Origin: Fidelibacterota bacterium
GTDB taxonomy: Bacteria > Fidelibacterota > Marinisomatia > Marinisomatales > CAZVFT01
Length of the DNA stretch: 21,714 bases
Reading direction: 5' to 3'
NCBI GenBank assembly: GCA_014381485.1
Contig: JACNLN010000149.1
Location: 2,662 to 24,375, forward strand
The translations under genes were made by a program, and so were the position numbers. Positions 14,549 to 21,714 of this stretch are shown one piece after another. A model generated the notes under the pieces. The model searched no databases and was not told the origin of the DNA. It worked only from the letters and a program-made list of their open reading frames with translations. The number at the start of each line of letters is the position of its first letter. Position 1 is the stretch's first letter.

Positions 14549-15632
14549 TCTAAAATCTCTTATACATTTGACCTGTATTGATGGGTTGGGTCATATGCGG
14601 ATCCGTTCCCTGATGAGGGTGTTTAAAGATCCAGCTTATGTCTTTAAGTCATCTGTTCATGAATTGTGCCGGATCGATGGCATCAATATGAAGATAGCGG
14701 AAAAAATTCTTAATTATAAACCCAACTCTTTTGTTAATGAACAGATTAAAAAGGGAGAAAGTCTGGGGGTTACCATTATTACTTTCTGGGACGATGAATA
14801 TCCTTTTTTATTGAAAAAGATTTATGATCCCCCTGTGATACTTTTTATAAAAGGCACTTTTATAGAGAATGATATTGATTCAATAGCTATCGTTGGTACC
14901 CGGATGCCTACACCATATGGTAGAAATATTGCTCAAAGACTTGCGGAAGGACTGGCAAAATCTGGTATTACAATTGTTAGTGGTTTTGCAAAAGGGGTGG
15001 ATGGTATTGCTCACCAGTCCGCTTTGAGAGTGGGGGGCAGAACTATAGCAGTGATGGGGAATGGGCTTGACATCATATATCCAGATGTCAATAAGAAAAT
15101 GGTACCCTTATTTAGCGAAAATGGCGTTTTTATTTCAGAATTCCCATTTGGAACAAAACCGGAGGCTGTAAATTTCCCTCAACGAAACCGAATTATCAGT
15201 GGAATGAGTCACGCTACCATCGTTGTGGAAGCTGGAAATCGTAGTGGTGCTCTTTTAACTGCATTTAACGCGGTGGATCAGAATAGAGATGTGTTTGCTG
15301 TACCAGGCAGGTTGACAGATAAAAACAGTATTGGCTGTCTTAGACTTATTCGACATGGTGCCATTCCAGTACACGATGTTGATCAAATTCTGGATGCATT
15401 GAAAAATCAACTTCGACACCCAAAACGACCGGTACAAAAGGAGATAAAGCTGGATCTCAGCAGGGAGGAAAGGGGTATTTACAATCTTCTTTCTGATGAA
15501 CCAAAACATATTGACGATATTCTCCAACAGACCAGTATGGATCCTTCCAAGGCACTGACAATTCTTTTGTCAATGGAGCTAAAGGGATCTATAAGTCAGT
15601 TAAGCGGGAAACATTTTGTTCGTAATATTTAG
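14535..15632 (+). CDS. dprA: DNA-processing protein DprA
   Basis: DprA binds incoming single-stranded DNA during natural transformation and loads RecA. The 365-residue protein has an N-terminal helix-hairpin-helix/SAM-like part (about 1-65, HLTCIDGLGHMRIRSLM). Its Rossmann core (about 85-285) holds IAIVGTRMPTPYGR, IVSGFAKGVDGIAH (149-160), GNGLDIIYP, FPQRNRIISGMS and VVEAGNRSGALLTA, all hallmark DprA segments. A C-terminal winged-helix domain (about 300-365) is of the type often found in DprA. The start overlaps obgE by 14 bases. It is intact, so together with the ComEA-like gene it supports a capacity for DNA uptake. DprA is also kept in many bacteria not known to be transformable. Confidence 0.95.
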   Translation: MTTDSLKSLIHLTCIDGLGHMRIRSLMRVFKDPAYVFKSSVHELCRIDGINMKIAEKILNYKPNSFVNEQIKKGESLGVTIITFWDDEYPFLLKKIYDPPVILFIKGTFIENDIDSIAIVGTRMPTPYGRNIAQRLAEGLAKSGITIVSGFAKGVDGIAHQSALRVGGRTIAVMGNGLDIIYPDVNKKMVPLFSENGVFISEFPFGTKPEAVNFPQRNRIISGMSHATIVVEAGNRSGALLTAFNAVDQNRDVFAVPGRLTDKNSIGCLRLIRHGAIPVHDVDQILDALKNQLRHPKRPVQKEIKLDLSREERGIYNLLSDEPKHIDDILQQTSMDPSKALTILLSMELKGSISQLSGKHFVRNI

Positions 15633-15789
15633 GTAGGTACTATCATTTTGAGTCATATATTTATCCATTTTCTTAGGAAAATATGAAAATATGAGATTTT
15701 TGGAACATAACGCGACGTATAAATATTTTTTTTAAATTCACCACTATAAATTACAAAAGAGTATTAGCCTGATCTATTCACCAGCTTTT

Positions 15790-15925
15790 AACGCAATGGC
15801 GCAAAGTCACATAGAAATAATATGATAAAGAAATATAGGCTTCCAAAATAATGAGAATTTTTTTAACACCGATGCTTAGCTATCTTATTGATATTAGACA
15901 TATTGCACCTTTGCGTCTCTGCGTT
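15790..15925. repeat. Inverted pair of 17-base AACGCA-CGCAAAG repeats
   Basis: AACGCAATGGCGCAAAG (15790-15806) recurs in inverted orientation at 15909-15925 (AACGCAGAGACGCAAAG on the - strand), matching at 14 of 17 positions. The arms are 102 bases apart. Phrases of the form ACGCAGAGRCGCAAAG are, from memory, common as intergenic repeats in diverse bacterial genomes. The interval between the arms is AT-rich and shows no gene. Confidence 0.6.
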
Positions 15926-16072
15926 GATGAATTTTTTAGGCTAGAAACAATATTTACTCATCAATTATTTTTGCCTTCTACGATAGTTCAAACAACATGA
16001 GAATTTGTTTACGAAATATTATATATCAAGTTTCGCATACCGTAAGTTGATGTTATTTTGTCAATTAATCAA

Positions 16073-16227
16073 TAGCCCAGTCCTTCAGGGCTGGGATAAT
16101 TATGATGAAAAACATCTAGGGCGTTCACGCCCTTCTCCTTATAGACAGTATAAAAGTACGATAATAACGTCGTGAACGACGTAGGATATTTTTTCCTTAC
16201 TAGCCCCAGCCCTGAAGGACTGGGCTA
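16073..16227. repeat. MITE/REP-like palindromic element with four hairpins
   Basis: The element is bounded by perfect 23-base inverted repeats (16073-16095 and 16205-16227, outer ends TAGCCCAG and CTGGGCTA). Each terminal repeat is itself a hairpin: 16076-16095 and 16205-16224, 8-position stems with a 4-base loop and one non-Watson-Crick position. Inside are AGGGCG-TTCA-CGCCCT (16118-16133) and ACGTCG-TGAA-CGACGT (16167-16182), both perfect. The loops read TTCA, TTCA, TGAA, TGAA from left to right, so the whole is mirror-symmetric. ATCAA before and CTCAA after may be a remnant of a target duplication. No transposase is nearby. This fits a non-autonomous mobile repeat such as a REP/RAYT or MITE type. 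Confidence 0.8.
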
Positions 16228-16366
16228 CTCAAGTGCGAAACATGAGTTATATTTGTTCAAAAAAATGGAGTGTTGAAAAGTCAGGGTAATACTTGAAAAA
16301 GACTAAAGTTTTAACTTAAACTATTTGGTTATAAAAACATTGAATTTTTGAGTTTTGAAGATAAAA

Positions 16367-17410
16367 ATGAATACTCAATTAGATAGAAAATGGGATGTGA
16401 TTCACGGCATTATTTCTGAAGCTCAACAGATTGTGCTCACAACCCACGTTAATCCCGATGGGGATGGTGTGGGATCACAGGTAGCATTCTATCATTATTT
16501 GCTGGGACAACAGAAAGAATGTCGAATTCTCAATCCCTCCTCTCTTTCTCATGAATATGAATTTTTAAGTGAGAATGTAAAATTTGAAATTTATGATAGT
16601 TTAATTCACTCAAGTTGGGTGATGAATGCCGACCTTGCGATTATTTTTGATGTTGGAGATTATAGTCGTTTGAACCAGTTAGGGAAAGATTTAAAACTTA
16701 TGAATACTCCAACTTTGTCCTTCGATCATCATCCGCACCCCATCCCCAATGGTTTTACATACTTCATTCATGATATTTCTGCATCAGCAACTGGTGTGCT
16801 TGTTTATAATTACCTAAAATATGCTATGCCATCATCCGAATATAATAAAGTTTTCACCCGTGATGTTGTTAAAGGTCTTTATACTGCATTGATGACTGAT
16901 ACGGGGTCGTTCAGATTCAATAACACCAATGCAGAAGCGCACAAAATGGCTGGTGAATTAATTGCCTTAGGGGTTAATCCTTACGAAATTTATCAAAATG
17001 TTTATGAATCAGGTTCTATCAAACGAATTCGGTTATTAGCATCTGCCCTTGCGACTGTTCAACTGGACTGTAATGGTAAACTAGCATGGTTTGTGATAAC
17101 TAAAAAGATGGTGAAGTCTTCACATGCTACGTATGATGAAATCTCTGGGTTTAGTGATTATGTAAGAACCATTCATGGTGTTGAAGTGGTATTGATGATA
17201 AATGAGGTGGGTTCTAATCAGTGTCGAGTTAACTACCGATCGAAAGGTAAGGTTAGGATAGGTGATCTTGCTCGAGAATTGGGTGGTGGCGGTCATGATT
17301 TTGCAGCTGGTGCCACGGTGGAACTTCCCCTTGACCAGGCGGTTGAATATGTAGTATCAAAAACAGTGAGGGTTATCAAAAGTCAAATAAGTAATGGATC
17401 TTTGAAATGA
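16367..17410 (+). CDS. nrnA: NrnA-like DHH/DHHA1 phosphoesterase
   Basis: The family degrades short oligoribonucleotides (nanoRNA) and, in some members, dephosphorylates pAp to AMP. The 347-residue product has a DHH domain: IVLTTHVNPDGDGVGS (about 22-37, metal ligands), IIFDVGDYSR (about 92-101), SFDHHPHP (DHH at 120-122) and LYTALMTDTGSFRF. A DHHA1 domain follows, ending in the substrate loop LGGGGHDFAAGAT. I chose the ATG at 16367, with GAAG (16357-16360) as a modest ribosome binding site; a TTG at 16355 lies in frame but adds only MKIK. The length matches bifunctional NrnA (about 310-350). The stop overlaps ispH (ATGA). Confidence 0.9.
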   Translation: MNTQLDRKWDVIHGIISEAQQIVLTTHVNPDGDGVGSQVAFYHYLLGQQKECRILNPSSLSHEYEFLSENVKFEIYDSLIHSSWVMNADLAIIFDVGDYSRLNQLGKDLKLMNTPTLSFDHHPHPIPNGFTYFIHDISASATGVLVYNYLKYAMPSSEYNKVFTRDVVKGLYTALMTDTGSFRFNNTNAEAHKMAGELIALGVNPYEIYQNVYESGSIKRIRLLASALATVQLDCNGKLAWFVITKKMVKSSHATYDEISGFSDYVRTIHGVEVVLMINEVGSNQCRVNYRSKGKVRIGDLARELGGGGHDFAAGATVELPLDQAVEYVVSKTVRVIKSQISNGSLK

Positions 17411-18258
17411 AGATTGTGATTGTGGAAGATGCTGGATACTGTTTTGGCGTTCGAAATGCAGTAAACCTTGCATTCAAAGCGGCTGATGAATATGGTGATG
17501 TATATATGTTAGGTCACATAGTTCATAATGAGAGTGTGATAAAAGACTTGGAAGATGCTGGAGCAAAGGTTGTGGAAGTCCTCGATGATATTCCGAAAGA
17601 ATGCCCCGTGCTTTTCCGTGCTCATGGAACCACCGACTCTTTATGGAGAAAGGCACAACAAAAAGAGATGAATATTATTGATGCCACTTGTCCCTTAGTT
17701 CGGGAAATTCATGATGAGGTAAAAAAGCTTGAAGCCAACGATAGGCACGTTATCATTATCGGGGATCACGGACACGATGAAGTATCAGGAATTGCCAGTC
17801 AGGTGAAGGATTCAATTGTTGTGGCAACTCCTGAGGAGGCTCAGCAGCTTCCAAAAATGAAACGAGCTGGTGTTGTGTGTCAATCTACTCAGACAATCGA
17901 AAATGTCCAGGTGATTATTGATGTATTGATCACAAAAGTGTTTGATCTTCAGGTTGTAAATACCATCTGTTTTCCGACCAAACGCAATCAAGAGCAAATT
18001 AAACAATTAGCTTCGAAAAGTGACCTGATGATTATTATCGGATCTTTTATAAGTGCAAATTCCAAGCGGTTGACTCAACTTTCTCGGGAGATTAATCCAA
18101 AAACGTATCAGGTAAATTCAGTCAAGGATATTGATCCTGCGTGGTTTAACGGGATTGAAAAAGTTGGCATTTCCGCTGGTTCATCAACTCCTGATTATTT
18201 AATTGAGGAAGTAAAATTTAAAATTGAAGAAATTTCAAAATCTATTGCGGAGGTATAA
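17407..18258 (+). CDS. ispH: 4-hydroxy-3-methylbut-2-enyl diphosphate reductase
   Basis: IspH is the [4Fe-4S] enzyme of the last MEP-pathway step, giving IPP and DMAPP. The 283-residue product has the three cluster cysteines: C12 in GYCFGVRNAV, C95 in DATCPLV and C188 in NTICFPTKR. It also has substrate-contacting histidines H40 (GHIVHNE), H73 (RAHGT) and H123 with E125 (GHDEVSGI), the CQSTQT block, and SANSKRL near 216-222 where many homologues have SSNS/T. The FPT after the third Cys differs from the common DAT, a mild variation. It overlaps nrnA by 4 bases and is 2 bases from pdxS. dxs, the first enzyme of the same pathway, lies three genes downstream. Confidence 0.94.
   Translation: MKIVIVEDAGYCFGVRNAVNLAFKAADEYGDVYMLGHIVHNESVIKDLEDAGAKVVEVLDDIPKECPVLFRAHGTTDSLWRKAQQKEMNIIDATCPLVREIHDEVKKLEANDRHVIIIGDHGHDEVSGIASQVKDSIVVATPEEAQQLPKMKRAGVVCQSTQTIENVQVIIDVLITKVFDLQVVNTICFPTKRNQEQIKQLASKSDLMIIIGSFISANSKRLTQLSREINPKTYQVNSVKDIDPAWFNGIEKVGISAGSSTPDYLIEEVKFKIEEISKSIAEV
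18249..18253 (+). promoter_or_regulatory. Ribosome binding site of pdxS
   Basis: GGAGG, inside the last codons of ispH, lies 7 bases before the pdxS ATG at 18261. It is a strong site within a tightly packed block and fixes the pdxS start. Confidence 0.75.
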
Positions 18259-18260
18259 GA

Positions 18261-19142
18261 ATGAAGAAAGGATCCTTTGAAGTCAAGGTGGGGCTGGCGG
18301 AGATGCTCAAGGGCGGGGTGATTATGGATGTGACTACATCTGAGCAGGCGAAAATAGCAGAAGATGGTGGCGCTGTAGCTGTGATGGCTCTTGAGCGAAT
18401 TCCTGCTGATATTCGTGAGGAAGGGGGAATCGCTCGAATGTCAGATCCCAAGATGATCAAGGAAATTCAGAAAATGGTTTCTATTCCTGTAATGGCAAAG
18501 TGCCGGATTGGTCATTTTGCTGAAGCACAGATACTGGAAGCTCTTGGCGTTGACTTTATTGATGAAAGTGAAGTGTTAACCCCAGCCGATGAGAAAAATC
18601 ACATAAACAAGCATTCATTCAAAGTCCCCTTTGTTTGTGGGTGCAGGGATCTGGGTGAGGCACTCCGGCGGATTGGTGAGGGGGCTGCTCTTATCAGGAC
18701 AAAGGGTGAAGCTGGTAGCGGGAATATCGTCGAAGCAGTTCGACATATGCGACTGGTACAATCAGGGATTAAGGAGCTCACGACATTAGATGATGAAGTA
18801 TTGATGGCAAAATCCAAAGAACTTGGAGCACCCTACACCCTGGTGAAACAGGTAGCAAAGCTTGGAAAACTTCCCGTTCCGAATTTTGCAGCTGGCGGTG
18901 TGGCAACACCCGCTGACGCTTCCCTGATGATGCAACTTGGTGCAGAGAGTGTCTTTGTTGGTTCTGGTATTTTTAAGTCAGAAGATCCCTCAGAAAGAGC
19001 GAAAGCCATCGTTGCTGCTGTTACATACTACGATGATCCCGAAAAAATTGGAGAGGTATCTTATGGGTTGAAGGAAGCAATGAAGGGACTTGATATGTCT
19101 GAAATCCCTGTGGAACAAAGACTACAAGACCGAGGTTGGTAG
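18261..19142 (+). CDS. pdxS: Pyridoxal 5'-phosphate synthase subunit PdxS
   Basis: PdxS makes PLP from ribose 5-phosphate, glyceraldehyde 3-phosphate and ammonia supplied by PdxT, in the DXP-independent route. The 293-residue TIM-barrel protein is highly conserved: VIMDVTTSEQAKIAEDGGA with D23, MALERIPADIREEGGIARMS, K80 in VMAKCRIGHFAEAQ (Schiff-base lysine), DESEVLTPAD, K148 in RTKGEAGSGNI (second lysine plus phosphate loop), and NFAAGGVATPADASL with VGSGIFKS. All catalytic residues are present and the length is standard. It is followed directly by pdxT, whose GTG start overlaps the pdxS TAG by one base, so the two subunits are made together. Confidence 0.97.
   Translation: MKKGSFEVKVGLAEMLKGGVIMDVTTSEQAKIAEDGGAVAVMALERIPADIREEGGIARMSDPKMIKEIQKMVSIPVMAKCRIGHFAEAQILEALGVDFIDESEVLTPADEKNHINKHSFKVPFVCGCRDLGEALRRIGEGAALIRTKGEAGSGNIVEAVRHMRLVQSGIKELTTLDDEVLMAKSKELGAPYTLVKQVAKLGKLPVPNFAAGGVATPADASLMMQLGAESVFVGSGIFKSEDPSERAKAIVAAVTYYDDPEKIGEVSYGLKEAMKGLDMSEIPVEQRLQDRGW
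19132..19135 (+). promoter_or_regulatory. Ribosome binding site that favours the GTG start of pdxT
   Basis: GAGG lies 6 bases before the GTG at 19142, which overlaps the pdxS TAG by one base. An upstream in-frame TTG at 19136 would start immediately after this site, too close for normal initiation, so GTG is preferred. Confidence 0.6.
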
Positions 19143-19735
19143 TGTTAACTATTGGAGTTCTCGGACTGCAGGGGGCATACAAGAAGCACTCCCGGTTGTT
19201 AAATCGTCTGGGTGTCAACTCAATAAATGTACGATATCCTAACGAACTTGATCGTTGCCAAGCGTTGATTATTCCCGGTGGTGAATCGACGACTATTATG
19301 AAACTGATGGATTTTATCCATATCCGGGATAAAATAGTAAAGTTTTCTGAATCAAGACCAATATTTGGAACTTGTGCAGGAATGATTCTTATGGCAAAAA
19401 AGGCTAATGATCCAAAACTGGAAACGTTATCCCTTATTGATATGGAAGTTATACGGAACGCATACGGAAGGCAGGTAGATTCTTTCACTCACTCTATTGA
19501 TGTGATGGTAAATGGGAATAAAGAAACTATCTCAGGAGTATTTATTCGTGCTCCTCGTGTTCTTAAGGTCGGTAAGAATGTGAAGGTTCTGGCTTCTCTC
19601 AATGGTGACCCTGTATTTGTCAGAGAAGGAATTCATTTAGCCACGACATTTCATCCTGAACTGTCCAGTAGCACTGTGGTACACCAAATGTTAATAAATT
19701 TGATAAAAGGTCCTGTCTATCAGTCGGGCGCCTGA
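19142..19735 (+). CDS. pdxT: Pyridoxal 5'-phosphate synthase glutaminase subunit PdxT
   Basis: PdxT hydrolyses glutamine and channels ammonia to PdxS. The 197-residue class I glutamine amidotransferase starts LTIGVLGLQGAYKKHSRLL, with the Gln-binding loop IPGGESTTI (about 44-52). Nucleophile C78 lies in FGTCAGMILMA, and the His-Glu pair H171/E173 in TTFHPELS completes the triad. The segment RNAYGRQVDSF (about 105-115) is diagnostic for PdxT. Length is typical (about 190-200). I prefer the GTG at 19142 over the TTG at 19136 because of ribosome binding site spacing and the family N-terminus. Only three bases separate its stop from dxs. Confidence 0.95.
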   Translation: MLTIGVLGLQGAYKKHSRLLNRLGVNSINVRYPNELDRCQALIIPGGESTTIMKLMDFIHIRDKIVKFSESRPIFGTCAGMILMAKKANDPKLETLSLIDMEVIRNAYGRQVDSFTHSIDVMVNGNKETISGVFIRAPRVLKVGKNVKVLASLNGDPVFVREGIHLATTFHPELSSSTVVHQMLINLIKGPVYQSGA

Positions 19736-19738
19736 CCA

Positions 19739-21628
19739 ATGCAAACTGATTTTAAAATTTTACATCGTGTGGATTCCCCAGCTGATCTCCGACGGATGTC
19801 AATGTCAGAGCTGAAATTGGTCTGTGAAGAGTTGCGGAGATATATTATTGAGGTGGTGGAAAATAAGGGGGGGCATCTATCATCGCCCTTAGGGGTGGTG
19901 GATTTAACTGTGGCTTTACACAGGGTATTTGAAACACCCAATGACCTGTTAATCTGGGATGTAGGTCACCAAACTTACGCTCACAAAATCATAACCGGAC
20001 GGCGGGATGAATTTCCAACATTACGAAAGTATGGTGGAATCAGTGGTTTCCCGAGAAGTTGTGAGAGCGAGTATGATGTATTTGACGCCGGTCATGCCAG
20101 TACTTCTATTTCTGTGGCACTGGGAATGGCAAAAGCTCGGGATATCAAGGGGGAAAAGCATCGAGTGGTTGCTATTATTGGAGATGGAGCCTTAACAGGG
20201 GGGCTGTCCTTCGAGGGTTTGAATAATGCTTCCAATCTTAAAAATCAACTGTTAATTGTCCTAAATGACAACCAGATGTCCATCTCTCCCACAGTAGGAG
20301 CAATATCTCGATACCTGACAAGAGTGGTGACAAATCCTCTCTATAACCGAGTACGAGATGAGATATGGAAGCTTACAGGGAGGCTACCCAGAGGGTCAAG
20401 AACCATCCGTAGATTTCTTCACACATTACAGGAAGGACTGAAAAGTTTTATCGTGCCGGGGATGATTTTTGAGGAATTGGGAATTCGTTATTTTGGACCT
20501 ATTGAGGGACATAATCTGGAGGAGATGATAGAGACATTTGAAAATCTCAAAGATTTCCACTACCCTGCAGTAGTCCACGTTTTGACTCGGAAAGGAATCG
20601 GGAAACCTGAGATAGAAGCAGATCCTCTGAAGTATTACAGCATTCCTGATAAAAGTCCGGGGGGTGGGAAAAAGAAAGAAACAGCACCAGCTTACAGCGA
20701 AGTATTTGGGAAAGTTGCTTGTGAGCTTGCTGAAAAAGATGACACCATCTATGCTGTGGTAGCTGCCATGCGGGAAGGGACAGGTCTTGTAGAATTTGCT
20801 AAGAAATATCCCGACCGATTTTACGACAGCGGGATTGCTGAAGGGCACGCAGTTACCTTTTCTGGAGGTCTCGCCGCATCTGGTTTGCGACCCATTGTGG
20901 CCATTTATTCTACTTTTTTCCAGAGGGCTTATGATATGGTCTTTCACGACGTAGCCCTGCAAAAATTACCCGTCATCTTTGCTCTCGATCGGGCAGGTAT
21001 TGTTGGGCCAGATGGTCCTACTCATAATGGAGTGTTCGATATCTCTTTACTTCAGACTATACCCGGACTCACAATTTCAGCTCCCAGAGATGGAAATGAA
21101 TTACGCAATTTGCTCTTCACTGCTCTTGAACGATGCCGGGGACCGTTCGTCGTTCGATATCCAAAAGCCACTAGCATTCGTTTTGATGGGAACGGTGATT
21201 CCAATCTCATCGAGATAGGTTCCTGGGAGTTGCTTCGTGAGGGTGACAATCTCGCCATATTAGCAGTAGGAAGTATGGTGGAAGCTGCATTGAGGGCAGT
21301 GGATGAATTGGATCCCGCAATTGCGGGACAAAAACCAGCAGTGATTAATGCCCGTTTCATCAAACCAATGGATGAAGAAATCCTTCAATTCATCCTAAAA
21401 AATTTCAAGGCAGTCCTTACTATAGAAGAGGGGACTCTTTATGGTGGTTTCGGATCCTCCGTGCTGTCCCGGCTGAATGAACGCGGTTTTTCTGGATGTG
21501 TTCATAGTTTAGGAATTCCAGATAAATTTATTGAACACGGTAGTCGGGATACGTTACTCGATCAGCTTGGTCTGACTTCTCCACATATTGGAGAAAAAGT
21601 AAAAGAGATTCTTGTGGAATTGGGATAA
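19739..21628 (+). CDS. dxs: 1-deoxy-D-xylulose-5-phosphate synthase
   Basis: Dxs condenses pyruvate and glyceraldehyde 3-phosphate with thiamine diphosphate; its product DXP feeds isoprenoids (MEP pathway) and thiamine. The 629-residue product is full length. Seen are GGHLSSPLGVVDLTVAL (H46 region), WDVGHQTYAHKIITGR, the TPP-binding GDGALTGG (148-155) followed by NDNQMSIS (about 176-183), the catalytic-Glu region GIAEGHAVTFSGG, and DRAGIVGPDGPTHNGVFD in the second domain, with a transketolase C-terminal domain ending the protein. The common AEQHAVT reads AEGHAVT here, keeping the Glu. There is no clear ribosome binding site in the three bases after pdxT, so coupling to pdxT is likely. PLP is made by the DXP-independent PdxST next door, so Dxs here probably serves isoprenoids and thiamine. 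Confidence 0.96.
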   Translation: MQTDFKILHRVDSPADLRRMSMSELKLVCEELRRYIIEVVENKGGHLSSPLGVVDLTVALHRVFETPNDLLIWDVGHQTYAHKIITGRRDEFPTLRKYGGISGFPRSCESEYDVFDAGHASTSISVALGMAKARDIKGEKHRVVAIIGDGALTGGLSFEGLNNASNLKNQLLIVLNDNQMSISPTVGAISRYLTRVVTNPLYNRVRDEIWKLTGRLPRGSRTIRRFLHTLQEGLKSFIVPGMIFEELGIRYFGPIEGHNLEEMIETFENLKDFHYPAVVHVLTRKGIGKPEIEADPLKYYSIPDKSPGGGKKKETAPAYSEVFGKVACELAEKDDTIYAVVAAMREGTGLVEFAKKYPDRFYDSGIAEGHAVTFSGGLAASGLRPIVAIYSTFFQRAYDMVFHDVALQKLPVIFALDRAGIVGPDGPTHNGVFDISLLQTIPGLTISAPRDGNELRNLLFTALERCRGPFVVRYPKATSIRFDGNGDSNLIEIGSWELLREGDNLAILAVGSMVEAALRAVDELDPAIAGQKPAVINARFIKPMDEEILQFILKNFKAVLTIEEGTLYGGFGSSVLSRLNERGFSGCVHSLGIPDKFIEHGSRDTLLDQLGLTSPHIGEKVKEILVELG

Positions 21629-21675
21629 ATTGCATGAAAAGGGTAAACCTGTCTTTGACAGAATCAGGAGTGTGA

Positions 21676-21714
21676 TTGTTTTTGATGAGATTAGTTTTTC
21701 CTCTTTCCTATCGG
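21676..21714 (+). CDS. Possible start of a further gene (3' truncated)
   Basis: An open frame runs from TTG at 21676 (or ATG at 21685) to the window end, 13 codons, reading MFLMRLVFPLSYR. AGGAG (21666-21670) lies 5 bases before the TTG, which supports initiation there. The fragment is too short to identify. It lies 47 bases after dxs on the same strand and may continue the operon. Confidence 0.35.
   Translation, partial: MFLMRLVFPLSYR

Larger units (their letters stand above)
15633..16354 (+). other. Non-coding 722-base region with inverted repeats
   Basis: No gene is supported between dprA and nrnA: no reading frame with a plausible start, RBS and protein-like composition, and no tRNA-like fold. 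It starts with an AT-rich part containing a small hairpin (ATTTTC/GAAAAT, 15667-15682) without a T-run. A pair of inverted 17-base repeats follows (15790-15925), and then a palindromic multi-hairpin element (16073-16227). The last 120 bases, AT-rich, should hold the nrnA promoter, but no clear -35/-10 pair stands out. Confidence 0.8.

Noticed and set aside
11642..15745. Direct repeat TTTAAATTCAC(T/C)ACT at 11642-11656 and 15731-15745
   Set aside because: It matches at 14 of 15 positions but is AT-rich and intergenic, with no flanking similarity; chance is plausible and two copies are too few to call a repeat.
16073..16227. Possible CRISPR array
   Set aside because: The repeats are inverted, not direct, there are no regularly spaced spacers and no cas genes are present.
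15633..16354. tRNA or small protein gene in the large intergenic region
   Set aside because: No cloverleaf with a TTC-type arm and CCA-like end was seen, and no short frame with a ribosome binding site and sensible composition.
19021..19488. Open frame of 155 codons on the - strand
   Set aside because: It is antisense to the pdxS end and pdxT, both intact conserved genes, and shows no recognisable motifs.
20426..20962. Open frame of 178 codons on the - strand
   Set aside because: It lies wholly inside dxs, which is full length and conserved. The composition is not protein-like (many His, Cys and Phe) and no ribosome binding site is evident.
21634..21675. 13-codon frame starting ATG at 21634
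   Set aside because: It is very short and has no ribosome binding site. It could be a leader peptide, but nothing supports this.

Overview
The window is a gene-dense stretch of bacterial chromosome of low to moderate G+C. Every gene I can support lies on the + strand. Many genes overlap by 1 to 14 bases or sit a few bases apart, so most belong to long co-transcribed blocks. The content points to a didermic bacterium of the Fibrobacteres-Chlorobi-Bacteroidetes-like assemblage. Evidence is an outer-membrane barrel, a DUF5683 protein, a BamD-like lipoprotein, and an hrcA-grpE-dnaJ order without dnaK. Clear Shine-Dalgarno sequences before several genes argue against a typical Bacteroidetes member. 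Candidatus Marinimicrobia (SAR406) or a neighbouring phylum is my best guess; that is inference, not something I could test.

Layout. 1-2137: envelope block with the C-terminal end of an outer-membrane beta-barrel protein, a DUF5683 membrane protein and a BamD-like TPR lipoprotein. 2134-5170: nadD, a CaCA-type cation exchanger, ftsE and ftsX. 5245-7962: heat-shock block hrcA, grpE, dnaJ. 7971-10514: a ComEA-like DNA-binding membrane protein, an unrecognised single-pass membrane protein, a degenerate PilM-like actin-fold protein and a very short PilN-like membrane protein. 10541-11550: rsmD and coaD. 11713-13345: FmdB-family zinc ribbon and isocitrate dehydrogenase, followed by a probable terminator. 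13568-15632: obgE and dprA. 15633-16354: a 722-base non-coding stretch with two kinds of inverted repeats. 16367-21628: an nrnA-like phosphoesterase, ispH, pdxS, pdxT and dxs. A new reading frame may begin at 21676 and leaves the window.

How it fits together. Most of the window is housekeeping: envelope assembly, division-site peptidoglycan remodelling, chaperones, NAD and CoA synthesis, ribosome assembly, the TCA cycle, isoprenoids and PLP. A possible DNA-uptake theme links the ComEA-like protein, the PilM/PilN-like pair and DprA. The two observations most worth following up are the 8421-10514 cluster, which looks like a stripped-down PilM/PilN platform with lost nucleotide-binding motifs plus an unrecognised partner, and the palindromic element at 16073-16227. 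That element is bounded by perfect 23-base inverted repeats and holds four hairpins, all with the same TTCA/TGAA apex in mirror-symmetric order.
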